Below, in pieces: positions 44,070 to 52,849 of a DNA stretch of 64,000 bases. A program made the translations under genes and the position numbers. The notes under the pieces were generated by a model. It saw nothing but the letters and a program-made list of their open reading frames with translations, was not told the origin of the DNA and ran no database searches. The DNA lies in NCBI RefSeq assembly GCF_030530745.1, contig NZ_JAUMUI010000011.1, positions 1-64,000 of the forward strand, read 5' to 3'. Each line of letters opens with the position of its first letter. Position 1 is the first letter of the stretch. The DNA is from Neisseria sp. (GTDB lineage: Bacteria > Pseudomonadota > Gammaproteobacteria > Burkholderiales > Neisseriaceae).

Positions 44070-44260
44070 TCAGGCCGTCTGAAAAAGGGAAAGAACGGTT
44101 GGTTTTAACAAAATGCGTTTCCGTTATATCGGCACCTGTTGTGATTTTGATTGCAACTGCATGAAAAAAACGGTGTTTTATTTGCAGCGGCAGCAACCTG
44201 ATATAACAAAAATATCTTAAATTAAAACCAACCGTTCTTTCCCTTTTTCAGACGGCCTGA
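44070..44260. repeat. 39-bp perfect inverted repeat in the cysD-cysJ intergenic region
   Basis: Arms at 44070-44108 and 44222-44260 are exact inverse copies, separated by 113 bp. Each arm ends outward in an uptake sequence (AGGCCGTCTGAA form) and continues inward with GGGAAAGAACGGTTGG. The 113-bp centre is moderately AT-rich and has no ORF. The 5' leaders of both genes include one arm. Confidence 0.9.
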
Positions 44261-44344
44261 TTTAAAGTTGGACAGCTTAAAAACGCTGCCCGCTTTTTTG
44301 CAGCGGCACCGACAAAACCACCGCCATAAAAAAGGAAACCTTGC

Positions 44345-46135
44345 ATGAGCCAAGCCAATCCGCTGCCGCCCGAACTGTTTGCCCGGTTAGACGCGCTTTC
44401 GCCCACCCAGTTGGCGTGGCTGTCGGGTTATTGTTGGGCGCAAAGCCGGCAGGGCAACGCCGCTCAGACGGCCTTTGCCGATCCGGCCGAAGCTGCCGCC
44501 GCACCTGCCGCCGCGCCGCGCCGCGTTACCGTGCTGTCGGCCTCGCAAACCGGCAACGCCCGCCGCGTGGCCGCCGATCTGCTGGTGAGGCTCGAGTCGG
44601 CAGGCATAAACGCGCGTTTGGTGGCGGCGGCCGATTTCAAGAGCAAAACGCTGCCCGAAGAAGATATTGTTTTAATGGTAACGTCCACCCAGGGCGAGGG
44701 CGAGCCGCCCGAAGAAGCCGTGCCGCTCTACAAGCTGCTGTTCGGCAAAAAAGCCCCCGACCTGAGCAAACTGAGCTTTGCCGTGTTGGGGCTGGGCGAT
44801 TCTTCTTATCCGAAGTTCTGCCAGGCCGGCAAAGATTTCGACGGCAGGCTGTCCGAGCTGGGCGCCACCCGTTTGAGCGCGCTTGGCGAATGCGATCTGG
44901 ATTTTCAGGCCGCCGCGGCTGCGTGGATTGAAACCACCGCCGCCAAAGTGGCCGAACTGTGTTCGCAGGCCGCGCCGGTTTCAGACGGCCTCAAAGCCGC
45001 CGCCGCGCCGGCCGCACAGCTTTACAGCAAAGAGCAGCCTTTCACCGCCACGCTTTCCGTGCGCCAGAAAATTACCGCCCGCAATGCCGAAAAAGATGTG
45101 GAACACATCGAAATCGACTTAACCGGCTCCGGCATCCGCTACCAAACCGGCGACGCGCTGGGCATCTGGCCGCTCAACGCACCGGGGCTGGTGGCGGAGA
45201 TTCTGGCTTTAAACGGCTTGAACGGCAGCGAAACCGTAGTGCTGGCCGACGGCAGCGAAACCGATATTCGGACGGCCTTGACCGAACACGCCGACATCAC
45301 CCGAAACACCCCCGCATTCGTGCAGCAGTATGCCGTTTTGAGCGGCAGCGAAGAATTGCAGCGCACGGTTGAAAACCCCGAAGCGCTCGATACCTATCTT
45401 GCCGCCACGCCGCCCGTGGGCGTGTTGGCCGCGTTTACGCACCCGCTCGACGCGCAAACCTTGTTCGGCCTGTTCCGCGCGCAAACCCCGCGCCTGTATT
45501 CCATCGCCTCGGCGCAAGACGAAGTGGGCGACGAAGTGCACCTCACCGTGGGCATGGTGCGCTACGAACACCACGGCAATACCTACACCGGCGCCGCCTC
45601 GGGCTTTATCGGCGAAGAGCTTGAAGAAGGCGGCAGCGTGCGCGTGTTTGTCGAACCCAACCCGCATTTCCGCCTGCCCGAAAACGGCGACACGCCCGTG
45701 ATTATGATAGGCGCGGGAACCGGCATCGCCCCGTTCCGCGCCTTTATGCAGCAGCGCGAAGCCGACGGCAGCGGCGGCAAAAACTGGCTGGTGTTCGGCA
45801 ACCGGCGCTTTACCGACGATTTCCTTTATCAGGCCGAATGGCTGCAATACCGCAAATCCGGCCTGCTCACCCGCGCTGATCTGGCGTGGAGCAGGCAGGG
45901 CAAAGAAAAAGTGTATGTGCAGCACAAGCTGGCCGAAAACGCCGCCGAAGTGTGGGCCTGGCTGCAACAGGGCGCGCATATTTATGTGTGCGGCGACGCC
46001 GCCCGCATGGCGCGCGACGTGGAAAACACACTCTTGGACATTATCGCCGCGCAAGGCAAACTCAGCCGCGACGATGCCGAAGATTATCTGAACGGTTTGC
46101 GCGAAGAGAAACGCTACCAGCGCGATGTTTACTGA
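44345..46135 (+). CDS. cysJ: Assimilatory sulfite reductase (NADPH) flavoprotein subunit
   Basis: The 596-residue flavoprotein passes electrons from NADPH through FAD and FMN to the hemoprotein CysI. The FMN-binding flavodoxin domain spans about 60-200 (VLSASQTGNARRVAADL, MVTSTQGEGEPPEEA, FAVLGLGDSSYPKFCQAGKDFD). The FAD domain shows RLYSIASAQDEV and the NADPH domain MIGAGTGIAPFRAFMQQRE, with the C-terminal EKRYQRDVY. An uptake sequence encodes VSDGLKA in the linker. cysI would usually follow, but leuB (convergent) does, so the hemoprotein gene is displaced. The Shine-Dalgarno AAAGGAAAC precedes the start. Confidence 0.95.
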   Translation: MSQANPLPPELFARLDALSPTQLAWLSGYCWAQSRQGNAAQTAFADPAEAAAAPAAAPRRVTVLSASQTGNARRVAADLLVRLESAGINARLVAAADFKSKTLPEEDIVLMVTSTQGEGEPPEEAVPLYKLLFGKKAPDLSKLSFAVLGLGDSSYPKFCQAGKDFDGRLSELGATRLSALGECDLDFQAAAAAWIETTAAKVAELCSQAAPVSDGLKAAAAPAAQLYSKEQPFTATLSVRQKITARNAEKDVEHIEIDLTGSGIRYQTGDALGIWPLNAPGLVAEILALNGLNGSETVVLADGSETDIRTALTEHADITRNTPAFVQQYAVLSGSEELQRTVENPEALDTYLAATPPVGVLAAFTHPLDAQTLFGLFRAQTPRLYSIASAQDEVGDEVHLTVGMVRYEHHGNTYTGAASGFIGEELEEGGSVRVFVEPNPHFRLPENGDTPVIMIGAGTGIAPFRAFMQQREADGSGGKNWLVFGNRRFTDDFLYQAEWLQYRKSGLLTRADLAWSRQGKEKVYVQHKLAENAAEVWAWLQQGAHIYVCGDAARMARDVENTLLDIIAAQGKLSRDDAEDYLNGLREEKRYQRDVY

Positions 46136-46148
46136 CCGCAGCACGGTG

Positions 46149-46187
46149 TTTCAGACGGCCTTGAAAAAGGTTTCGGGCCGTCTGAAA
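46149..46187 (+). terminator. DUS-pair hairpin after cysJ
   Basis: TTTCAGACGGCC (46149-46160) and GGCCGTCTGAAA (46176-46187) form a 12-bp stem 13 bp past the stop. Confidence 0.65.
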
Positions 46188-46192
46188 TGCCT

Positions 46193-46315
46193 GACCGCCG
46201 TTGTGTCCGGGCTTGACCCGAGTATCTGTTATTTCTGTTGAAACAAAAATATGCCCGGGTTGAGTATGGGCATGATGCAAGTGTTTTAAGGTATCGAAAA
46301 AAATTCTGCAAAGAT
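46193..46315. repeat. Family C repeat, degenerate copy
   Basis: It contains CGGGCTTGACCCGAGTAT and GATGCAAGTGTTTTAAGGTATCG followed by ATTCTGCAAAG, matching the copy at 49437-49554 over these blocks. Ends are eroded. Non-coding. Confidence 0.5.
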
Positions 46316-46354
46316 AACAGGCCGTCTGAAAAAGTTTTTCAGACGGCCTGTTAT
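46314..46354. terminator. DUS-pair hairpin downstream of the cysJ end
   Basis: ATAACAGGCCGTCTGAAAAA and its inverse form a 20-bp stem with almost no loop. Confidence 0.6.
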
Positions 46355-46386
46355 TTTGTATTGCAGCTAACAATAATTGATTTGCC

Positions 46387-46525
46387 GAGACCTTTGCCAC
46401 CCCCCCCCATCTGCGGCGCATTTCTGCGTTGTGTGCTGCCTGCCCGCTTGCCTATCGTGTGATATGTCTGCGCCCGCTGCGCTGCTACGCCTTAAACTGC
46501 ATCCACATCCGGGGGCAAAGGTCTC
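46387..46525. mobile_element. Family B MITE, copy 1 (inverted)
   Basis: This 139-bp element has ends GAGACCTTTGCC (46387-46398) and GGCAAAGGTCTC (46514-46525). Its interior (CTGCGGCGCATTTCTGCGTT…CTGCTACGCC) is the inverse of the copies at 47746 and 52596. It lies between cysJ and the end of leuB and contains a run of nine C. Confidence 0.65.
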
Positions 46526-46538
46526 TTGCCATATCAAC

Positions 46539-47609
46539 TTACAACGCCGCCAGCACGGCATCGCCCATTTCGGAGCAGGAAACCGGACGCATGCCTTCTT
46601 CGCAGATGTCGGCGGTGCGGCAGCCTTGTTCCAACACTTTCTGCACGGCCTGTTCGATTTGCTGCGCGCGTGCTTCGTCGTTCAGGCTGTAGCGCACCAG
46701 CATGGCGAGCGACAGAATCGTGGCCAGCGGGTTGGCTTTGTTTTGGCCGGCGATGTCGGGCGCGGAGCCGTGCGAAGGTTCGTATAAGCCTTTGCCGGTT
46801 TCGTTCAGCGAGGCCGAGGGCAGCATACCGATGGAGCCGGTGAGCATCGAGGCTTGGTCGGAAAGGATGTCGCCGAAGATATTGCCGGTGGCGATCACGT
46901 CGAACTGTTTGGGCGCGCGCACGAGCTGCATGGCGGCGTTGTCGACATACATATGGCTCAGTTCCACATCGGGGTAGTCTTTGGCGGTTTGGTTGAAAAT
47001 CTCTTTCCACAACTCGGTGGTTTCCAGCACGTTGGCTTTATCCACCGAACACAGTTTCTTGCCGCGTTTCTGCGCGGCTTCAAAGGCCACTTTGGCGATG
47101 CGGCGGATTTCGCCCTCGCTGTATTTCATGGTGTTGAAACCTTCGCGCTCGCCGTTTTCCAGCGTGCGGATGCCGCGCGGCTCGCCGAAATAAATGTCGC
47201 CGGTGAGTTCGCGCACAATCAGAATATCCAAACCGGCCACCACTTCGGGCTTCAGGGTGGAGGCGTTGGCCAGCTCTTTATAAAGAATGGCGGGGCGCAG
47301 GTTGGCAAACAGGTTCAGGTCTTTGCGGATGGCCAACAGGCCGCGCTCGGGGCGCAGCGGCCGGTCGAGGTTGTCGTATTGCGGGCCGCCCACCGCGCCC
47401 AGCAGCACCGCATCGGCGGCGCGGCACAGGTTTTGGGTGAATTCGGGATAGGGGTGGCCGTATTCGTCGTAGCCTGCGCCGCCGATGGGGGCGTATTGGT
47501 ATTGCACGTCGAGGCCGTCTGAAATCAGTTTGTCCAACACGCGCACGGCTTGGGCGGTGATTTCGGGGCCGATGCCGTCGCCGGGCAGAATGGCGATTTG
47601 TTTGCTCAT
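46539..47609 (-). CDS. leuB: 3-isopropylmalate dehydrogenase
   Basis: The 356-residue NAD-dependent enzyme oxidises and decarboxylates 3-isopropylmalate in leucine synthesis. It begins [25 protein letters not shown] and shows [86 protein letters not shown] and [28 protein letters not shown] (substrate and NAD site). The start at 47609 has AAAGGAAACC upstream. leuC, leuD and leuA are not adjacent. Repeat elements lie on both sides (46387 and 47746). Confidence 0.96.
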   Translation of the reverse strand: MSKQIAILPGDGIGPEITAQAVRVLDKLISDGLDVQYQYAPIGGAGYDEYGHPYPEFTQNLCRAADAVLLGAVGGPQYDNLDRPLRPERGLLAIRKDLNLFANLRPAILYKELANASTLKPEVVAGLDILIVRELTGDIYFGEPRGIRTLENGEREGFNTMKYSEGEIRRIAKVAFEAAQKRGKKLCSVDKANVLETTELWKEIFNQTAKDYPDVELSHMYVDNAAMQLVRAPKQFDVIATGNIFGDILSDQASMLTGSIGMLPSASLNETGKGLYEPSHGSAPDIAGQNKANPLATILSLAMLVRYSLNDEARAQQIEQAVQKVLEQGCRTADICEEGMRPVSCSEMGDAVLAAL

Positions 47610-47745
47610 TTCGGGTTTCCTTTGTCGATAGGTTGGCTGAACGGGCCTGATTGTACCGTTTTTCATTAAGAAAATGTTGCTGCCGGCAAGGTTTTTCAGA
47701 CGGCCTCTGAGCCGATAAATCCTCATGCCGTCTGAAAAACATTAT

Positions 47746-47906
47746 GAGGCCTTTGCAAAACCGTCAGATGTGGATGCAGTTCAAGGCGTAGCAGCGCAGC
47801 GAGCGCAGACATAACATGAAGTTAGGCAAGCGAGCGAGTAGTACCCTAAAGGGCATAAACGCACAACGCAGAAATGCGCCGCAGATGGCGGTTTTGCAAA
47901 GGTCTC
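47746..47906. mobile_element. Family B MITE, copy 2
   Basis: This 161-bp element has ends GAGGCCTTTGCAAAA (47746-47760) and TTTTGCAAAGGTCTC (47892-47906). TTA stands just outside on both sides apart from the T/A that extends the ends. It lies 15 bp upstream of the SpoU methyltransferase start, so that gene's leader begins inside or at the edge of the element. Confidence 0.8.
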
Positions 47907-47921
47907 ATTATAATGCCGTCT

Positions 47922-48701
47922 ATGAAACAGATTACCTCCGCCAGCAACGGACAGCTCAAACATGCGGCAAAACTGCTCTCCCACGGTAAAACCCGCCGCG
48001 AACACGGCCAAACCGTGCTTGAAGGCGTGCACCTTTTACAGGTTTATTTGCAGGCGGGCGGTGAACCGCTTCAGGTTTATGTGCCCGAAAACAAACGGCA
48101 TCTGCACGAAGTGGCGGCTTTGCTGGCGCAGCTGCCCGAAAACCGGATTACGCTGGCATCGGCGGGCGTGCTCTCGAAAATCAGCGGCCTTGCCGAAGCC
48201 GAGGAAGTGCTGGCGTTAATCGAAATTCCCGTATCCGGCGCATTGCCGCAGCAGGGCGACTGCGTGGTGCTCGACCGCGTGCAAGACCCGGGCAACGTCG
48301 GCACCATCATGCGCAGCGCGGCGGCAGCGGGCGTGCAGCAGCTGGTTTTGGGCAGAGACTGCGCCGATGTGTGGTCGCCGAAAGTTTTGCGCGCCGGCAT
48401 GGGGGCGCACTTTCTGCTGAATGTGTTTGACCGCGCCGATTTGGCGCAATGGTGCGCGGGCTACGGCGGCAACGTTTGGGCAACCGCTTTATCCGAAACA
48501 AACGAGCGCAACCTTTACCGCATGGATTTAACCCGCCCCGCCGCCTGGGTATTCGGCAACGAAGGCAGCGGCGTGGATGCGGAACTGCTGGCGCGCGTAA
48601 CCGGCTGCGTGAAAATACCCATGGCAGGGCAAACCGAATCGCTCAACGTGGCGATGGCGGCAACGGTGTGTTTGTTTGAGCAGATGCGCCAGCGGCTTTA
48701 G
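47922..48701 (+). CDS. TrmH/SpoU family RNA 2'-O-methyltransferase
   Basis: The 259-residue SPOUT enzyme transfers a methyl group from SAM to a ribose 2'-OH of rRNA or tRNA. The three SpoU motifs are clear: VLDRVQDPGNVGTIMRSAAAAG, WVFGNEGSGV, and VKIPMAGQTESLNVAMAATVCLFE. An N-terminal L30e-like substrate-binding domain (ITSASNGQLKHAAKLLSHGKTRREHGQTVLEGVHLL) precedes them, as in RlmB-like proteins. The target nucleotide is unknown. I chose MKQITS at 47922; an ATG at 47913 adds three residues. There is no clear Shine-Dalgarno; a TATAAT at 47909-47914 touches the end of the MITE. Confidence 0.9.
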   Translation: MKQITSASNGQLKHAAKLLSHGKTRREHGQTVLEGVHLLQVYLQAGGEPLQVYVPENKRHLHEVAALLAQLPENRITLASAGVLSKISGLAEAEEVLALIEIPVSGALPQQGDCVVLDRVQDPGNVGTIMRSAAAAGVQQLVLGRDCADVWSPKVLRAGMGAHFLLNVFDRADLAQWCAGYGGNVWATALSETNERNLYRMDLTRPAAWVFGNEGSGVDAELLARVTGCVKIPMAGQTESLNVAMAATVCLFEQMRQRL

Positions 48702-48709
48702 TTATATTT

Positions 48710-48744
48710 TTCAGACGGCCTGTTACCTAAAAAGGCCGTCTGAA
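48710..48744 (+). terminator. DUS-pair hairpin after the SpoU methyltransferase gene
   Basis: TTCAGACGGCCT (48710-48721) and AGGCCGTCTGAA (48733-48744) form a stem. Confidence 0.6.
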
Positions 48745-48772
48745 CCGAATCATCCATAAGGAACACTCAATA

Positions 48773-49426
48773 ATGTTTGACGAATCTTCACAACAACGGC
48801 TCGCGCAGCTGCTCGATTCCAAAGCGGAAACCGGCGCCACCATGCGCTGCGACGAAGTGCAGGCGTATATGCTGGCGCTGTTAACCGGCCCCGACGAGCT
48901 GAACACCGGCGAATGGCTGCCCGAAGTAACGGGCGGCGAACACCTGTTTACCCCGGCCGAAGAGCAGGAAATCGAATCGCTGGTGCTGGAGATGGTGCTC
49001 GATATGCGCATGAAGCTCGACGGCAGAATGCTGCCCGACTTATGGCTGTATGACGACGAAGCGGGCAACCCCGATTTCCACACCTGGTGCAACGCTTATC
49101 TGTATGCGCTCGACGTGGTGCCTACCGACTGGTTCGAGGCCGCCAACGACGAAGAATTCGAAGATTTGTTCTACCCCATCATGGCGCTGGGCGGTATTTA
49201 CGACGAAGACGAAAACGGCGAAATGGTGCTGCACCTCACCAACCGCGAGTTAACCCAGCTCGAATCCGAGCTGCCCCATGTGCTGCTGGATATTTATTAC
49301 TATTGGCAGAGCGTGAAAAACAAACCGCAAACCGTGCGCCGCGAAGGTGCCAAAATAGGCCGTAACGACCCCTGCCCGTGCGGCAGCGGTAAAAAATACA
49401 AAACCTGCTGCGGCCAAGAGCGGTAA
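48773..49426 (+). CDS. YecA/UPF0149 family protein with SEC-C zinc motif
   Basis: The 217-residue protein has an N-terminal YgfB/YecA-type helical domain ([27 protein letters not shown] and [43 protein letters not shown]) and a C-terminal SEC-C zinc motif, [18 protein letters not shown] (CxCx8CC), as at the end of SecA. The SEC-C tail usually binds ribosomes or SecB-like partners; E. coli YecA binds ribosomes. The precise function here is not known. The acidic composition is typical. Start at 48773 has AAGGAACACTC upstream. Confidence 0.85.
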   Translation: MFDESSQQRLAQLLDSKAETGATMRCDEVQAYMLALLTGPDELNTGEWLPEVTGGEHLFTPAEEQEIESLVLEMVLDMRMKLDGRMLPDLWLYDDEAGNPDFHTWCNAYLYALDVVPTDWFEAANDEEFEDLFYPIMALGGIYDEDENGEMVLHLTNRELTQLESELPHVLLDIYYYWQSVKNKPQTVRREGAKIGRNDPCPCGSGKKYKTCCGQER

Positions 49427-49436
49427 ATATCAGGCC

Positions 49437-49554
49437 GAGACTTTTGCAAAAATCCGTTTTAACGCTGAATTTATTTATATTTCGTCATGCTCGGGCTTGA
49501 CCCGAGTATGACGCAAGTGTTTTAAGGTGCCGGAAAGAATTTTGCAAAGGCCTC
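49437..49554. mobile_element. Family C MITE-like repeat
   Basis: This 118-bp element has ends GAGACTTTTGCAAAAATCCG (49437) and GAATTTTGCAAAGGCCTC (to 49554), similar to family B ends but with an unrelated interior that contains TCGGGCTTGACCCGAG. Another copy is at 46193-46315. It lies between the YecA gene and pgeF. Confidence 0.6.
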
Positions 49555-49583
49555 AGGCCGTCTGAAAACATTTCAGACGGCCT
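49555..49583. terminator. DUS-pair hairpin upstream of pgeF
   Basis: AGGCCGTCTGAAA and TTTCAGACGGCCT with a 3-bp loop, at the edge of the family C element. Confidence 0.6.
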
Positions 49584-49611
49584 CAACCCACCACCAAGCG
49601 GACTTTCATTA

Positions 49612-50394
49612 ATGAACCGATTCGATTTAAACGCCGCCATCGGCATCAACCGCAGCGATGCCCCGTTTTTCCAAGCCGAATGGCCGGCGCCCGCCAATGT
49701 GAAAACCCTGATCACTACCCGCAACGGCGGCGTAAGCGAAGGCATATACCGCAGCCTGAACGTGGGCGCGCATGTGGGCGACAACCCTAGTCATGTGCAG
49801 AAAAACCGCGAAACAGTCGGGCGGCAAACCGGCGTGCCGGTGGTGTATCTCAACCAAATCCACAGCACTGTTGTGGTCAATGCCGCCGACCATATCGGCG
49901 GCACACCGCCCGATGCCGATGCCTCGTTCGACACCACCGGCACCGCCGCCTGCGCCAGCATGACCGCCGACTGCCTGCCCGTGCTGTTTTGCGACCGCGC
50001 AGGCACGGTGGTGGCCGCCGCACACGCAGGCTGGCGCGGCCTGGCAGGCGGCGTGCTGCAAAACACCATTGCCGCCATGAACGTGCCGCCCGTTGAAATC
50101 ATGGCCTATCTCGGCCCCGCCATCGGCCCCGAAGCCTTCGAAGTAGGGCAGGATGTTTACGATGCCTTCTGCGCGAAAAACCCCGCTGCCCCTCAGGCCT
50201 TCGAACCGATAGGAGGCGGCAAATACCTGGCCGACATTTACCGTCTCGCCCGCTTAGTGCTGCAAAACGAAGGCGTGGGTATGATTTACGGCGGCAACCG
50301 CTGTACCGTGCTGGAGCGCGACACCTTTTTCTCTTACCGCCGCGACGGCCAAACCGGCCGCATGGTCAGCGTAATCTGGCTGGAAAAACAGTAG
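49612..50394 (+). CDS. pgeF: Peptidoglycan editing factor PgeF (laccase-domain/YfiH)
   Basis: The 260-residue cytoplasmic protein matches the YfiH multicopper-oxidase-like family, which in E. coli prevents misincorporation of Ser for Ala in the peptidoglycan stem (PgeF); some homologues are purine nucleoside-acting. The metal ligands are visible: QIHSTVV (His), MTADCLPVLF (Cys) and AAHAGWRGLAGGVL (His). GPAIGPEAFEVG and NRCTVLERDTFFSYRRDGQTGRM complete the family pattern. Start at 49612 (ATGAACCGATTCGAT) has weak spacing. Role in this organism is inferred. Confidence 0.92.
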   Translation: MNRFDLNAAIGINRSDAPFFQAEWPAPANVKTLITTRNGGVSEGIYRSLNVGAHVGDNPSHVQKNRETVGRQTGVPVVYLNQIHSTVVVNAADHIGGTPPDADASFDTTGTAACASMTADCLPVLFCDRAGTVVAAAHAGWRGLAGGVLQNTIAAMNVPPVEIMAYLGPAIGPEAFEVGQDVYDAFCAKNPAAPQAFEPIGGGKYLADIYRLARLVLQNEGVGMIYGGNRCTVLERDTFFSYRRDGQTGRMVSVIWLEKQ

Positions 50395-50433
50395 TTTTAA
50401 AAGCGCGGCCGATAAGCGCGGATATTTCAATAA

Positions 50434-50472
50434 CAGGCCGTCTGAAAAAATTGCCCGCTTTCAGACGGCCTG
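50434..50472 (+). terminator. DUS-pair hairpin after pgeF
   Basis: CAGGCCGTCTGAA (50434-50446) and TTCAGACGGCCTG (50460-50472) form a stem 40-80 bp past the stop. Confidence 0.65.
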
Positions 50473-50590
50473 AATTTTTGCAAAGATTTCCTCCCTGCGG
50501 TTTAACGCGAAAAGCCGCCGAATGCTTGCCGAAAACGCAGGTATTGGGGTATGGTGTCGCTTTCTTTATCCAACCGACTGCCGAAACATC

Positions 50591-52306
50591 ATGAAAGCCA
50601 GCCGATTTTTCATTTCCACCTTAAAAGAAGCACCCGCAGAAGCCGTGCTGCCCAGCCATAAGTTAATGATACGCGCCGGCCTGATTAAAGCCGCCGCTTC
50701 GGGTTTGTACACCTGGATGCCGATGGGCCTGCGCGTTTTGCGCAAAGTGGAAAACATCGTGCGCGAAGAAATGAACCGTGCCGGCAGCGTAGAATTGCTG
50801 ATGCCCGTGGTGCAGCCCGCCGAACTGTGGCAGGAATCCGGCCGCTGGGAGTTTTACGGTAAAGAATTGCTGCGCATCAAAGACCGACACGGGCGCGATT
50901 TCTGCATGGGGCCGACCTGCGAAGAAGTGATTACCGACATCGTGCGCAAAGAAATCACCAGCTATAAGCAGCTGCCGAAAAACTTCTACCATATCCAGAC
51001 CAAATTCCGCGACGAAGTCCGCCCCCGTTTCGGCGTGATGCGCGCGCGCGAGTTCGTGATGAAGGATGCCTATTCGTTCCACGCCGATTACGAATCGCTG
51101 GTGCGCGACGGCTATCAACCCATGTATGAAGCCTATTGCCGCATTTTCGACCGTTTGGGCCTGAACTACCGCCCCGTCGCCGCCGACACCGGCAGCATCG
51201 GCGGCACCGGTTCGCACGAATTCCAAGTGCTGGCCGACAGCGGCGAAGACGTGATTGCCTACAGTGACGCTTCCGATTACGCCGCCAACGTCGAACTGGC
51301 ACAAACCCTGCCGCAGGCCGGCGAACGCGCCGCCGCCGCAGAAGCACTCACCAAAGTGCACACGCCCAACGTGAAAACCATCGCCGCTTTGGTTGAATTT
51401 TTGAATATCCCCATTGAGCGTACGCTGAAATCCATCGTGGTGGAGGGCGAAGAAGAAGGCGGAATCGTGCTGCTGCTGTTGCGCGGCGATCATGAGTTCA
51501 ACGACATCAAAGCCGAAAAGCTGCCCGCCGTGAAATCCCCGTTAACCATGGCATCGCCCGAAGCCGTTCAGACGGCCTTCGGCGCCAACGGCGGCTCGCT
51601 CGGCCCGGTGGGTTTCATAGGCAAAGTCTATGCCGACTACGCCTGCGAAAAACTCGCCGACACCGTTATCGGCGCCAATGAAGACGACTACCACTACACC
51701 GGTTTCAACTTCGGCCGCGACTGCCCCGAGCCGGAATTCGTCGATTTGCGCAACGTGGTGGAGGGCGATCCCAGCCCCTGCGGGCAAGGCCGTCTGAAAC
51801 TGGCGCACGGCATCGAAGTAGGGCATGTATTCCAACTGCGCGATAAATACTCCCAAGCCATGAACGCATCCTTCCTCGACAACAACGGCAAAGCGCAAAT
51901 CATGGAAATGGGCTGCTACGGCATCGGTATCACCCGCATCGTGGCCGCCGCCATCGAGCAGAACAATGATGAGCGCGGCATTATCTGGACCGACGCGATG
52001 GCGCCGTTCCAAGCCGTTATTGTGCCGATGAACTATAAAAAATCCGACGCGGTGAAAGAAGCTGCCGACAAGATTTATGCGGAACTCTTAAGCGCAGGCG
52101 TGGACGTGCTGCTCGACGACCGCGACGAGCGCGCCGGCGTATTGCTCAACGATTCGGAACTGCTCGGCATTCCCCACCGTATCGTTATCGGCGACCGCGG
52201 CCTGAAGGAAGGCATGGTCGAATACGCCCGCCGGACCGGCGGCGAAACGCAAAGCGTAGCGGTGGAAGAAGCTGCCGCCAAAGTGTTAGCCGCGCTGAAC
52301 GCCTGA
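50591..52306 (+). CDS. proS: Prolyl-tRNA synthetase (bacterial type with editing domain)
   Basis: The 571-residue class II enzyme begins [49 protein letters not shown]. Motif 2 lies in [26 protein letters not shown]. An inserted INS/YbaK-type editing domain spans about 230-390 ([26 protein letters not shown]), which removes Ala-tRNA-Pro. Motif 3, [18 protein letters not shown], precedes the anticodon-binding domain. A coding uptake sequence encodes GRLKLAHG. The start at 50591 is fixed by the family N-terminus. A MITE remnant begins about 5 bp after the stop. Confidence 0.97.
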   Translation: MKASRFFISTLKEAPAEAVLPSHKLMIRAGLIKAAASGLYTWMPMGLRVLRKVENIVREEMNRAGSVELLMPVVQPAELWQESGRWEFYGKELLRIKDRHGRDFCMGPTCEEVITDIVRKEITSYKQLPKNFYHIQTKFRDEVRPRFGVMRAREFVMKDAYSFHADYESLVRDGYQPMYEAYCRIFDRLGLNYRPVAADTGSIGGTGSHEFQVLADSGEDVIAYSDASDYAANVELAQTLPQAGERAAAAEALTKVHTPNVKTIAALVEFLNIPIERTLKSIVVEGEEEGGIVLLLLRGDHEFNDIKAEKLPAVKSPLTMASPEAVQTAFGANGGSLGPVGFIGKVYADYACEKLADTVIGANEDDYHYTGFNFGRDCPEPEFVDLRNVVEGDPSPCGQGRLKLAHGIEVGHVFQLRDKYSQAMNASFLDNNGKAQIMEMGCYGIGITRIVAAAIEQNNDERGIIWTDAMAPFQAVIVPMNYKKSDAVKEAADKIYAELLSAGVDVLLDDRDERAGVLLNDSELLGIPHRIVIGDRGLKEGMVEYARRTGGETQSVAVEEAAAKVLAALNA

Positions 52307-52849
52307 TAACGCCGCCGCTGCGTTAATTGCCGACAGACCCCGGGTCGGGCCGTCTGAAATTGAACTGCCTCCGAATCTCGGATAATCTAAAAATCTGTTT
52401 CAGATAGTCTTTTCCGGCATGCCGGCGGTAAACACGCGTGTATGTGTTTGGTTTTCATGGACTCTGCCAGTGGATTTTGAAGTGGCGGTGCCACACAGGC
52501 GGATTATCCGACGGCAGGTGCGCGCACGAGACTTGGAGGTGCTCTGCGGTGCACTGTGATAATGGAGTACGGCCCGGTATTTGAAGTATGGGGTAACCAC
52601 CCCTAGATGCGGATGCAGTTCAAGGCGTAGCAGCGCGGCGGGCAGACATAACATGGAGTTAGGCAGGCGGGTGAGCAGCGCACAACGCAGAAATGCGCCG
52701 CAGATAGGTTTTTTGTAAAGGCCTCGGGGTATATTGGAACATAAAAAACTGCACCTTTCTAAGCCGGGGTGTCCAACTTTTTGGGTGCAGTTTAATTTTT
52801 TTGTGTGTTGTTTTCAGACGGCCTGTTCCGCACTTAAGCGGTTAACCCG
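52307..52849. repeat. Gap filled with repeat remnants
   Basis: Three remnants are recognisable: the right end of a family A element at 52311-52340 (…GCGTTAATTGCCGACAGACCC), a family B copy at about 52596-52725 whose left end is eroded (interior GATGCAGTTCAAGGCGTAGCAGCGC, right end TTTTTTGTAAAGGCCTC), and a family D hairpin at 52744-52795. Between 52341 and 52595 I see no gene and no known element. No open reading frame in the gap looks real. Confidence 0.6.
52744..52795. repeat. Family D hairpin (paired IS3-like ends), copy 1
   Basis: AAACTGCACC and GGGTGCAGTTT form a stem around GGTGTCCAACTTTTTG, a motif typical of IS3-family termini. The whole 52 bp looks like the two ends of an IS joined without interior. 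It lies at the 3' end of pnp and is followed by a T run on the plus strand. A similar structure is at 60805-60858. Confidence 0.55.

Noticed and set aside
52400-52654. 84-codon minus-strand ORF in the proS-pnp gap
   Set aside because: Composition and overlap with a repeat remnant suggest noise; no start signal or domain.
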